In this document: positions 14,721 to 21,985 of the stretch, piece by piece
Numbering within the stretch: position 1 is the stretch's first letter
How the letters are laid out: each line of letters opens with the position of its first letter
Assembly: GCA_017940005.1 (NCBI GenBank)
Contig: JAGAZO010000015.1
Span: 1 to 38,463 of the forward strand
Length of the DNA: 38,463 bases
Source of the DNA: Treponema sp.
GTDB taxonomy: Bacteria; Spirochaetota; Spirochaetia; Treponematales; Treponemataceae
Direction: 5' to 3'
Notes under the pieces: model-generated
Told to the model about the DNA's origin: nothing
The model's input: only the letters and a program-made list of their open reading frames with translations
Databases searched by the model: none
Translations under genes and position numbers: made by a program

Positions 14721-15112
14721 ATATAGCGCGCGCGGCTCGTGGGCGTTTCAAATACGTCAACTGCGCTTACATGCGCTCCCAATTTTGCAGGCGAATAAGA
14801 CAAGTCATAGCCGTCGCGTTTCATGCGCGCAACAAGCGCGTCATACACATATTTTGCAATGCGTTCCGCGCTTGGATTGTGCAAGAATACCGTCATGTCG
14901 TTGAGGTTCGTGTGATCAAGTTCGCTGCACACATCACGCAGTGCATGCTTTAGTTTTGCAAAATCGAGTAACATGCCGCCGTTTCCAAGTTCGCGGCCTT
15001 TTACGTGCACGCGCACAGTGTAGTTGTGCCCGTGCAGACTTTCGCACTTGCCGTTGTAGTCGCGCAAAAAATGCGCAGCAGAAAAATCACATTCAACGCG
15101 TACTTCATACAT
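14711..15112 (-). CDS. queD: 6-carboxy-5,6,7,8-tetrahydropterin synthase
   Basis: A 133-residue member of the PTPS/QueD family, an early step of queuosine (7-deazaguanine) synthesis that turns dihydroneopterin triphosphate into carboxytetrahydropterin. The zinc-binding histidines appear as FSAAHFL and LHGHNY. The catalytic Cys is in CESLHGH, and LDHTNLND is the family signature before the second catalytic His/Glu region. GGAGAG lies upstream of the ATG. It stands alone, convergent with the kinase remnant; no other que gene is visible here. Confidence 0.9.
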   Translation of the reverse strand: MYEVRVECDFSAAHFLRDYNGKCESLHGHNYTVRVHVKGRELGNGGMLLDFAKLKHALRDVCSELDHTNLNDMTVFLHNPSAERIAKYVYDALVARMKRDGYDLSYSPAKLGAHVSAVDVFETPTSRARYIPE

Positions 15113-15152
15113 AAAAGTCTCTCCGCAGAATTAAAATGTACCCATAATTGCG

Positions 15153-15809
15153 CTACCGTAATTTTTTTCTCATCAAAATAATCACAAACTCACAAAAAGC
15201 TGTTACAGCAATGAGACCAACCGTAAGCATGATGTTCACCCACCACGGCTGCGAAAACACATCCATAATGCCGTATATATTTCCAATAAACCCAAGAGAT
15301 GCAAGAGGAGTTATTACAAGCATATATACAATGAGTGGTATTGCACTGTAGAATAATACACGTTTTCTTATTTCAAGAAAAGGCTCAAAAAATATAAAAG
15401 ATACTATCGCACATAAGGGACATAATAGATGGGTGAACAGCATATTAGGAACTGCCCACATCGTAAAATTTTTATTCAGCAATACAAATCCAAACGCAAT
15501 GATAAAAAATACAATAGCAACAGAACAAGTAGCGATACATTTAAATGTAATAACCCATTCAGGCAATGGAATTTTTAATACAATTTTTCTTATTAATAAC
15601 ACAATAATCAGGAATTCTGCGAAAAGGAGTAAAATATTGCTGTCATTGGTAAAATAATGCAATATGACAAAAGAGCCGTACTCATCTGTAGCCCAAATTC
15701 GCTCTGCCTCAACCCAACAAAATATATTATTAAGAATTGCCCATATCCCCATAATAAACGAAACAGCATTAATAGCTAACGCAATGTTGTCAACAGTTTT
15801 TTCTCTCAT
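15153..15809 (-). CDS. six-helix membrane protein, possibly Pr6Pr/FAR-17a-like
   Basis: A 218-residue integral membrane protein with about six hydrophobic helices. The segment YFTNDSNILLLFAEFLIIV after the first helix and the later LFTHLLCPLCAIVSFIFFEP resemble the YFT-SN and His-containing helices of the Pr6Pr/FAR-17a (AIG1-like) family, some of which are hydrolases of lipid esters. The match is by eye and weak. The gene is markedly AT-rich compared with queD and gnd. It is followed by the chemoreceptor gene on the same strand, about 80 bases upstream of it. Confidence 0.6.
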   Translation of the reverse strand: MREKTVDNIALAINAVSFIMGIWAILNNIFCWVEAERIWATDEYGSFVILHYFTNDSNILLLFAEFLIIVLLIRKIVLKIPLPEWVITFKCIATCSVAIVFFIIAFGFVLLNKNFTMWAVPNMLFTHLLCPLCAIVSFIFFEPFLEIRKRVLFYSAIPLIVYMLVITPLASLGFIGNIYGIMDVFSQPWWVNIMLTVGLIAVTAFCEFVIILMRKKLR

Positions 15810-15887
15810 AAAAAAATATTCCTTTTCATATATAGCATCATGAGATTTTATGAAATTAGTTACAAAATGTGATTATGCGCGTAACAA

Positions 15888-18080
15888 TTATTTATTCATC
15901 ATGGCGCCAAGTTGCGAAGTAGCTTCCTCTATATTTTCAACAATCGATTGGAGATTGCCTATTTGCTCATACAAATTTTCATTTCCATTTGCAATCTTCA
16001 AAGAGACTTCTTCTACCGTTTGAGACATTTTTGAAAGCTCATCCATGCCCACAATAACTTGCTCTGAATACGTATATTGCTCTACAGAAGACTTCTTCAT
16101 TGCAGTGGCATACCCCGCAATCATATGTGCTTCGTTTACAACTTGCTCGCCTTCTATCTGCTGCCGCGCCATTTCGTCAGCGGCTTGCTGCACATGGCCT
16201 GCAGTTGTCGAAGCCTCCTGTTCTATATGCGAGAATGAGTTGTTCACCGCATCGCTGAGCATTACACCATCTTCAATCAATTTTTTAATCTCGTTGATGA
16301 TGTCACTGATTTTTCCTGCCTGCACACTGCTCGCGGCAGCAAGAGATTTTATTTCATTTGCAACAACAGCAAACCCTTTTCCTGCCGTTCCCGCGTGTGC
16401 CGCTTCAATTGATGCATTCATAGCGAGCAAGTTTGTTCGTGCCGCAAAATCATCGAGCACTTCGACAACATTCAAAATTTCATGGGAACTTTCCTGAACT
16501 TTTTCCATTGTATCAGAAAGTTGCTTCATATTCGTTGCACCCAGTTTTGCAAACGTATTGAGCGTAGCGGCAAAATCCGCAGCTCCACGTATACCGCGCC
16601 CGACAGACGCAAAGCCTGAAACAAGCTGCGAAGTGCTTTCTGCCGCTTTTGAAATGCTTTCCGCTTCTTTTACCAAGTCGCTGTTTGTTTCATTTAACGA
16701 CTGCAGTAATCTATTTACAGAACCCGTCGCTGTGTAGAGCGTCGTTTTCTGATCTGATATAGCTTCGGAGATGTCGTAGAGGGAATCTATCGTTTGAGAC
16801 GATGTGTGTACAATACTTTCGATTGAATTGTGCAATGATGCGGTAATATTAGAAGTATCTGCGGTGAGTTTTTTCGCACTGGTAAATATGTTTTCAAGTT
16901 TGTCTCGCTGCTCTGTTACTTTATCGATAAATACAGTAAGTTCAGCCTGCGTGTGGGCAGCATTGCGCGCGAGTGCAATAAATATTGAAATGTTGAGTGC
17001 AAAAAATGAAAACCCTTGTAACCACACAAACGGAATTTTTCCCATAACTTCATACACAACATCGTGCGTTGCAACTAAAAGTCCTACAGTAAACCCAATA
17101 AAAATAGGAACAACATTTTTTTGCCCGCTACGCAACGCTTTAATAAGAATGACAAGACCTCCTATGATGACAAACGCACAGGGCATAAGCGACACCATAA
17201 ACAAAAGGTCATGCACCGATGTATTGTTGAGAAAAATAAAATATCCCACGATGAAGAAAACGTCCACGCAGACTTTCGCTATATACCAATTTTTATTAAT
17301 TTTTTCTTCAACATACAACTTCAAGAATAAAAACAAAAAGCCGCAACTCATCGGTAACGATATGTGTGCAATGGCGCGCATGACAACATACGGAAAAAGC
17401 AGTGTACGCTCAAATCCTATATTCAAAAAATAAATAGCAATAAAAAATGATGAGAACGAATACATGATTGAATACAGCTGTTTTTTGTTGTTAATAAAAT
17501 GAGCAAAATAATACAGTCCAATAAACAAACAAACAACTGCAGTAATCAAATAAAAATTCATATTGAAAAAATTTTTATAAAACGTAATTATTTCTGACTG
17601 TTCTTGATTTCCCACAGCAACTTCAAAGAATGCAAAAAAACTTGTCGGCGTCCAACAACGGTATGCGATTGTAACTTTATTGTCATGTATGCAGTTTTGC
17701 GGAATCACCACCATTTTTCTGAATGTAGGATTTATGTCCCCGTCTGGCGGCAGTGTACCATATGTTGCAATATAATTTCCATCTGCATACACTTCTGCTG
17801 AAAATTGTCCGCGTCCAATGTCGAGAAACACGCGTTGACCGCGCAATTCAGAAGGAATATCGATCGTTTTACGAAGCCACAGCCATTGTCCATCTTCCAT
17901 AGGCAGCTCTGCCCCAAGCGCAACTGACGCCCATGATGAATCATTAAATTGCGGCGCACTCCACGCCTCATCATCTCCGAACGAATATTTCCAACTTCCC
18001 TCAACTAAAAAATTGATAGGTTCGCAAAATAGCGAAATGCTTTCTATACATAAAATGAATCCTACAAGCAACTTTTTCAT
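15888..18080 (-). CDS. methyl-accepting chemotaxis protein with 7TMR-DISM sensor
   Basis: A 730-residue receptor. After a signal sequence, residues about 25-155 form a jelly-roll carbohydrate-binding-like domain (SWKYSFGDDEAWSAPQFNDSSW, LRKTIDIPSELRGQRVFLDIG, AEVYADGNYIATYG). Residues about 175-385 form the seven-helix 7TMR-DISM membrane module. The remainder is a coiled-coil signalling domain with the hairpin tip FAARTNLLAMNASIEAAHAG and FAVVANEIKSLAAASS, which bind CheA and CheW. There is no HAMP domain between membrane and signalling parts. A GAAGG ribosome site and a promoter at 18122-18149 precede it. The ligand is unknown; the extracellular domain type suggests a sugar. Confidence 0.9.
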   Translation of the reverse strand: MKKLLVGFILCIESISLFCEPINFLVEGSWKYSFGDDEAWSAPQFNDSSWASVALGAELPMEDGQWLWLRKTIDIPSELRGQRVFLDIGRGQFSAEVYADGNYIATYGTLPPDGDINPTFRKMVVIPQNCIHDNKVTIAYRCWTPTSFFAFFEVAVGNQEQSEIITFYKNFFNMNFYLITAVVCLFIGLYYFAHFINNKKQLYSIMYSFSSFFIAIYFLNIGFERTLLFPYVVMRAIAHISLPMSCGFLFLFLKLYVEEKINKNWYIAKVCVDVFFIVGYFIFLNNTSVHDLLFMVSLMPCAFVIIGGLVILIKALRSGQKNVVPIFIGFTVGLLVATHDVVYEVMGKIPFVWLQGFSFFALNISIFIALARNAAHTQAELTVFIDKVTEQRDKLENIFTSAKKLTADTSNITASLHNSIESIVHTSSQTIDSLYDISEAISDQKTTLYTATGSVNRLLQSLNETNSDLVKEAESISKAAESTSQLVSGFASVGRGIRGAADFAATLNTFAKLGATNMKQLSDTMEKVQESSHEILNVVEVLDDFAARTNLLAMNASIEAAHAGTAGKGFAVVANEIKSLAAASSVQAGKISDIINEIKKLIEDGVMLSDAVNNSFSHIEQEASTTAGHVQQAADEMARQQIEGEQVVNEAHMIAGYATAMKKSSVEQYTYSEQVIVGMDELSKMSQTVEEVSLKIANGNENLYEQIGNLQSIVENIEEATSQLGAMMNK

Positions 18081-18121
18081 ACTACCTTCTCTATGTGTCC
18101 GTTAAGTGTTATTATAATTTA

Positions 18122-18149
18122 ATTATATAGTTTTTCTCATTTTTGTCAG
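18122..18149 (-). promoter_or_regulatory. chemoreceptor promoter
   Basis: Minus strand CTGACA (18144-18149), 16 bases, TATAAT (18122-18127). This is a sigma-70 type promoter; no flagellar sigma-28 pattern is seen. Confidence 0.6.
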
Positions 18150-18205
18150 CCAATTACCGCAAAAAAACGCTTCCCCATTCATGATTTTTCTGTTATTTTT
18201 AAGCT

Positions 18206-19840
18206 ATGGCAGAAGCACACGCCTATTCCGCAGGATGCATGTTCCCGTCCCTTGCTCATATCGCCGGCAAAAAAATCACTGTTATGGGACTCGGCTTAAA
18301 CGGCGGTGGAGCAGCTGCAGCGCGTTTTTTTCTCAAGTACGGCGCATACGTTACCGTTACAGACATAAAATCGCGCGATGCGCTTGCACAGACGATTGAC
18401 GCGCTTGACCGAGACGAAGCTGTTGACAAAAGCCGCCTCACATATCATCTCGGCGGTCACAGTATCTCCGACTTTGCTTCTGCCGACTGCGTTATAAAAA
18501 ACCCGGGCGTAAAATACGAAGGCAATGAATATCTTGCCGCAGCAAAAGCGATTGAAACAGACATGAGCGTTTTCCTCGCGCTTTCTCGCGCGCCGATAAT
18601 TGCCGTAACGGGAAGCAAAGGCAAATCATCTACGGTGAGCGCAATCCATTACGGGCTGCAAGCGGCAGGGCGCATGTCGTTCCTCGGCGGCAACATCACG
18701 GTAAGCCCGCTTTCGTTTCTCGAAAAAACGGACGAATCCACGCCTGTCGTGCTAGAGCTTTCAAGCTGGCAGCTTGCAGATTTGCGCGGCAGAAAATTGT
18801 TAAAGCCAAAAATCGCGCTCATCACAAAAATCGTTCCCGACCACTTGAACTGGTACGGCACCATGGATTCGTACATTGCAGACAAGCGGCTCATCTATGC
18901 AGACCAGGACAAAAACGCCTGTGCCATATTCGATGCAGACGCTGACGATGAAAAAACGCCGCGCCCCGAACAGCACAGCTCATGGGGAGATTTTTTTGCA
19001 TCTGAATCAAAAGCGACTGTGTTTCGCTACAGCACGCGCGAGCTTCCCCAAAACACATGCGGCGCATGGCAGCACAGTGGCGCGCGCGGCAACTTTCTTG
19101 GCAAAGCACGGCTTTCAGAAAATGGGCAGACCGTGACGCTGCTCGAAAAACTTGCGGTGACGGGAGCGCACATGCGGGCAAACGCGCTCAACGCCGCGCT
19201 CGTCATGGTGCTTTCAGGCATACCGCCTGCACACGTTGCGCGCATACTCGGACAGTGGCAGGGCATTCCGCACCGTCTGCAATATTTTCACACATGGAAA
19301 AACGGCGCCACCGCATTTGATTTTTACAACGACTCGTGCGCGACTGTTCCCGAATCGACTGTTGCGGCGCTGCAGTCGTTTGAAAAGCCAGTGATTCTTA
19401 TTGCAGGCGGCACAGACAAAGGGCTTTCGCAAAACGCGCTTGCTCTGTCGCTCTCGCATGAACGCGTGCGCGCGCTCTATCTGCTTGCGGGAAGCGCCAC
19501 AGACAAATTGATTCCGCTGCTCGAAAAAGAACATGTCTCGTTCAATGGACCATATGATTCGATTGCGTCGTTGCTCGCATCGCTGCGCGAGCGTGAATGC
19601 CGCGCACAGGGACATGCAGAAAACAAACATAGTACGCATGACAGCGCGCACGGACATGCTGCAGACGAAAGCTACTCATATGACGACGCGCATGAACGCA
19701 ACGCACAGGAACACACTCCGCACAAATGCAACGCCGCTGTCGTGTTTTCTCCGGGAGCTACATCATTCGGCATGTTTGCAAACGAGTTTGCGCGCGGAGA
19801 TCAATTTATGGAAGCGGTAAAATATATATTTAGCGATTAA
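18206..19840 (+). CDS. murD: UDP-N-acetylmuramoylalanine-D-glutamate ligase with a His-rich insertion
   Basis: Cytoplasmic peptidoglycan precursor ligase that adds D-Glu to UDP-MurNAc-Ala using ATP. Visible are the N-terminal Rossmann GLGLNGGGAAAARFF, the ATP loop VTGSKGKSST, ELSSWQLADLR, the middle-domain TKIVPDHLNWYGTMDSYIADK, the C-terminal YNDSCATVPEST and IAGGTDKG, and the closing FSPGATSFGMFANEFARGDQF. At about residues 465-507 there is an insertion rich in His, Asp, Ala and Ser just before the final strand, absent from usual MurD. It is 544 residues against about 450. Start 18206 has no Shine-Dalgarno but a TATTTT box six bases upstream; an alternative ATG at 18239 follows AGGA. Confidence 0.93.
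   Translation: MAEAHAYSAGCMFPSLAHIAGKKITVMGLGLNGGGAAAARFFLKYGAYVTVTDIKSRDALAQTIDALDRDEAVDKSRLTYHLGGHSISDFASADCVIKNPGVKYEGNEYLAAAKAIETDMSVFLALSRAPIIAVTGSKGKSSTVSAIHYGLQAAGRMSFLGGNITVSPLSFLEKTDESTPVVLELSSWQLADLRGRKLLKPKIALITKIVPDHLNWYGTMDSYIADKRLIYADQDKNACAIFDADADDEKTPRPEQHSSWGDFFASESKATVFRYSTRELPQNTCGAWQHSGARGNFLGKARLSENGQTVTLLEKLAVTGAHMRANALNAALVMVLSGIPPAHVARILGQWQGIPHRLQYFHTWKNGATAFDFYNDSCATVPESTVAALQSFEKPVILIAGGTDKGLSQNALALSLSHERVRALYLLAGSATDKLIPLLEKEHVSFNGPYDSIASLLASLRERECRAQGHAENKHSTHDSAHGHAADESYSYDDAHERNAQEHTPHKCNAAVVFSPGATSFGMFANEFARGDQFMEAVKYIFSD
19599..19731 (+). other. low-complexity insertion within murD
   Basis: About 44 codons encode a run such as GHAENKHSTHDSAHGHAADE followed by further Asp/His/Glu-rich residues, between a helix and the last conserved strand. 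Composition and codon texture resemble the hisH tail at 2730-3000. It probably forms a surface loop, so activity can be kept. Confidence 0.75.
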
Positions 19841-19850
19841 CGTTCCTCAA

Positions 19851-19894
19851 AAATGCATAGGTGAGGAAATGTCAATTTCCGAACATATGCATTT
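19851..19894. other. nested hairpin just after murD
   Basis: Outer arms AAATGCAT/ATGCATTT and inner arms GGAAAT/ATTTCC, ten bases beyond the murD stop. It may terminate murD, although there is no T-tract. Confidence 0.45.
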
Positions 19895-19912
19895 GGTGCG
19901 CGGTTGCACGGA

Positions 19913-20000
19913 GTGCGCGCGCACACGTAGATACACGAGTTTTCTGCGAAAACTCGAAGTTAAAATGCGCACGCCATTTCAGTGCGCATTTTAAACGCTC
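19913..20000 (+). repeat. double-hairpin repeat family 3, copy 2
   Basis: Begins with the GCGCACACGTA segment. First stem CGAGTTTTC/GAAAACTCG (19936-19956), second stem TTAAAATGCGCAC/GTGCGCATTTTAA (19960-19994), then AACGCTCCT. The first stem differs in sequence from copy 1 but still pairs. Confidence 0.8.
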
Positions 20001-20006
20001 CTTAAT

Positions 20007-20078
20007 TTTGAACAGTGAACGATTTTTCAAAATCGGAACTGTTCAAAGCTGCGTGTTCGCAATGGAATGAGAACACGC
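20007..20078. other. two further hairpins between family 3 copies
   Basis: TTTGAACAGT / ACTGTTCAAA (20007-20047), with GATTTT/AAAATC inside, and GCGTGTTC/GAACACGC (20051-20078). With the neighbouring repeats they make an uninterrupted row of seven stem-loops from 19851 to 20148. Confidence 0.6.
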
Positions 20079-20087
20079 AATCAATGG

Positions 20088-20153
20088 GCGAGTTTTCGCA
20101 AGAAAACTCGCAGTTAAAATGTGCACGCCATTTCAGTGCACATTTTAAACGCT
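20088..20153 (+). repeat. double-hairpin repeat family 3, copy 3
   Basis: First stem GCGAGTTTTC/GAAAACTCGC (20088-20111), second stem TTAAAATGTGCAC/GTGCACATTTTAA (20114-20148). Relative to copies 1 and 2 the second stem has C to T on one arm and the matching G to A on the other, a compensatory pair. Confidence 0.8.
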
Positions 20154-20190
20154 CCTCAAAAGTGCTACAAGTTTTCGAGCGTGCTTTGAT

Positions 20191-20430
20191 TTATTTTTTT
20201 TCTTCAGATTCGCGCTCGTTCGCTTCACGCTCTTCACGCGCCGCTTCTTTTTTATCTTTTATGTCGGCGGCTCCTATGAAAAGGCAGATGAGTCCGACAA
20301 ATGCAGCGAACACCGGCAAGCTCCCGCGCAAAAATGCGAGCACATCGGCACCCCAGTTGAGCGGCCACGACGGAATAAGCGAGAACACCGTAAACGCAAT
20401 AAAAATGACACCAACTATCAATGACAACAT
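20191..20430 (-). CDS. small membrane protein of unknown function
   Basis: A 79-residue protein with two hydrophobic helices (LSLIVGVIFIAFTVFSLI and LPVFAAFVGLICLFIGAA). A highly charged cytoplasmic tail follows (DIKDKKEAAREEREANERE). AAGGAG lies six bases before the ATG, which supports translation. No family is recognised. It stands alone between the hairpin array and azlC. The 260 bases upstream to azlC hold no supported gene, only an AGTGCG/CGCACT hairpin near 20572-20590. Confidence 0.75.
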   Translation of the reverse strand: MLSLIVGVIFIAFTVFSLIPSWPLNWGADVLAFLRGSLPVFAAFVGLICLFIGAADIKDKKEAAREEREANERESEEKK

Positions 20431-20645
20431 ATAAACTCCTTAATGTGACATCACGTCGGCAGATATGCACGACTTTCGCAGTGTCGCCATCTGCTGATAT
20501 GACAGTACGCCAACAGATGCGCATGATTCCGCGACATCGCTTCCCGCAGGCATAAAATCGCAGTGCGTACATGCAGCGCACTTCTTACGCATGCAACTAT
20601 AGCACATAACAAAAAAAAAAGCCAGAGCATATTGCCAGCACTCCC

Positions 20646-20674
20646 TCGACTATTGTACAGCAAAACTATATAAT
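20646..20674 (+). promoter_or_regulatory. azlCD promoter
   Basis: TCGACT (20646-20651), 17 bases, TATAAT (20669-20674). The predicted start lies about 14 bases before the azlC ATG. Confidence 0.55.
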
Positions 20675-20694
20675 TGCCCGATTAGAGTTACCTT

Positions 20695-21453
20695 ATGGAA
20701 AAGAATCATTTTGCACAAGCGGCGCGCATCACTGTTCCTGTTTTCTTTGGATATGTCGCCATAGGCATTCCGTTCGGATTGATGATTGTAAACGCAGGTT
20801 ACCCTGTGTGGCTTGTTCCTGTGATGAGCGCGGTGATGTACGCAGGAGCAGGCCAATATGTAGCCATGGGATTGTTTGCCGCAGGCGCGTCGCTCGGCAC
20901 AATCGCTGTCACTGAGCTGCTTGTAAACATTCGCCACATCGTGTACGGGCTTTCGCTCATAACAAAATTCAAACACACTGGCGCGTGGAAGCCGTACATA
21001 ATCTTTGCGCTCACTGATGAAACATATTCGCTTCTAACAAGCTGCACTGTTCCCGACGGAGCAGACGCGGGAGCATTCTACGGCACCATCGCGCTGCTCG
21101 ACCACATATACTGGATTGCAGGCGGCATTATCGGAGCAGTCGCAGGCACATTCATTCCGTTTTCTTTTGAAGGCGTTGAATTTGCGCTCACTGCGCTGTT
21201 CATCGTGCTATTGATTGAACAGCTCGAAAAATCGCGCGACTTGCTGCCGCCTGCACTCGGCGCGGCTGTTGCGCTTTGCAGCGTAGTGCTCGCGCAGTGC
21301 GGCGTTATCGCAGACGGAAACATTCTGCTCGTCTCGCTTGCGTTTTCACTTGCCGCATTGATTTTTGTGCGTGGAAGAAAATTTAACAACACGGCTGTGC
21401 GCGGAAAAACAGCTGCCAAAACAGCCGCGCAAGAACGCGAGGTTGAAAGATGA
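20695..21453 (+). CDS. azlC: AzlC-family branched-chain amino acid exporter subunit
   Basis: A 252-residue inner-membrane protein with the AzlC (LIV-E) architecture. The first helices carry PVFFGYVAIGIPFGLMIVNAGYP and MSAVMYAGAGQYVAMGLF. The family-specific TELLVNIRHIVYGLSL follows, then FALTDETYSLL. Paired with AzlD it exports branched-chain amino acids or analogues. The charged tail after the last helix is Lys/Arg/Ala rich. The stop overlaps azlD as ATGA. The ribosome site is weak. Confidence 0.92.
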   Translation: MEKNHFAQAARITVPVFFGYVAIGIPFGLMIVNAGYPVWLVPVMSAVMYAGAGQYVAMGLFAAGASLGTIAVTELLVNIRHIVYGLSLITKFKHTGAWKPYIIFALTDETYSLLTSCTVPDGADAGAFYGTIALLDHIYWIAGGIIGAVAGTFIPFSFEGVEFALTALFIVLLIEQLEKSRDLLPPALGAAVALCSVVLAQCGVIADGNILLVSLAFSLAALIFVRGRKFNNTAVRGKTAAKTAAQEREVER

Positions 21454-21782
21454 ACGCACCGCTTTCGCTTTCCGCCGCGCTTGCAGCCACTGCCATTTCT
21501 GCGCTCATTGTCTTTGCTACGCGCGCGTTTCCATTCGTGCTGTTTTCATACAGAGAGCCGCCACGCGTCATCCGCTTTGTCGAAAAATATATTCCGCCAA
21601 TGGTCATAGCAATACTTGTGGTGTACTGCTTTAAAGACGTGCGCATTGCAGCAAAACCGTGGGGCATTCCTTCATTCTGCGCAACCGGTGCAACAGTGCT
21701 GCTCCACTTATGGAAACGCAATCCCATGATAAGCATTTTCGGCGGCACCGCGCTCTTTATGGTTTTGTCACGCGTGCTGTAA
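21450..21782 (+). CDS. azlD: AzlD-family branched-chain amino acid exporter subunit
   Basis: A 110-residue protein with four hydrophobic helices. It has the AzlD features RAFPFVLFSYREPPRVIRFVEKYIPPMVIAILVVYCFKD and a C-terminal HLWKRNPMISIFGGTALFMVL. It is the small partner required for AzlC function and is translated from the overlapping ATGA. A GTGC/GCAC-bounded A-rich stretch follows before the pot promoter. Confidence 0.9.
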   Translation: MNAPLSLSAALAATAISALIVFATRAFPFVLFSYREPPRVIRFVEKYIPPMVIAILVVYCFKDVRIAAKPWGIPSFCATGATVLLHLWKRNPMISIFGGTALFMVLSRVL

Positions 21783-21892
21783 CCGCACATGCAGCGCGGC
21801 GGCATACAGCAACTTGTTGCACCGTGCCTCTGTACAGTAAAAACGGCAAAACGGCACAAAAAAATATTCGCGCAAAAAAGTGATAAAAACTA

Positions 21893-21924
21893 TTGACAAA
21901 TACATTGATTATCAGCAATGTATT
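21893..21924 (+). promoter_or_regulatory. TTGACA with adjoining palindrome upstream of potA
   Basis: A perfect -35 box TTGACA (21893-21898) is followed directly by an inverted repeat with AATACATTG/CAATGTATT arms and an 8-base centre (21899-21924). The -10 would fall within or just after the right arm and is not clear. The palindrome fits an operator for polyamine control or an early RNA hairpin. Confidence 0.45.
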
Positions 21925-21985
21925 CCGTGTATACAGCAAGAGCGCCGTATGCGCGTTCTATCATCGATTATCGAGGTTGGTTGAC

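Noticed and set aside
19851..20153. Possible CRISPR array
   Set aside because: Repeats are palindromic, of unequal length and spacing, few in number, and there are no cas genes.
20451..20663. Minus-strand ORFs upstream of the 79-residue membrane protein
   Set aside because: No ribosome site or domain; the region looks like simple degenerate repeats and a hairpin.
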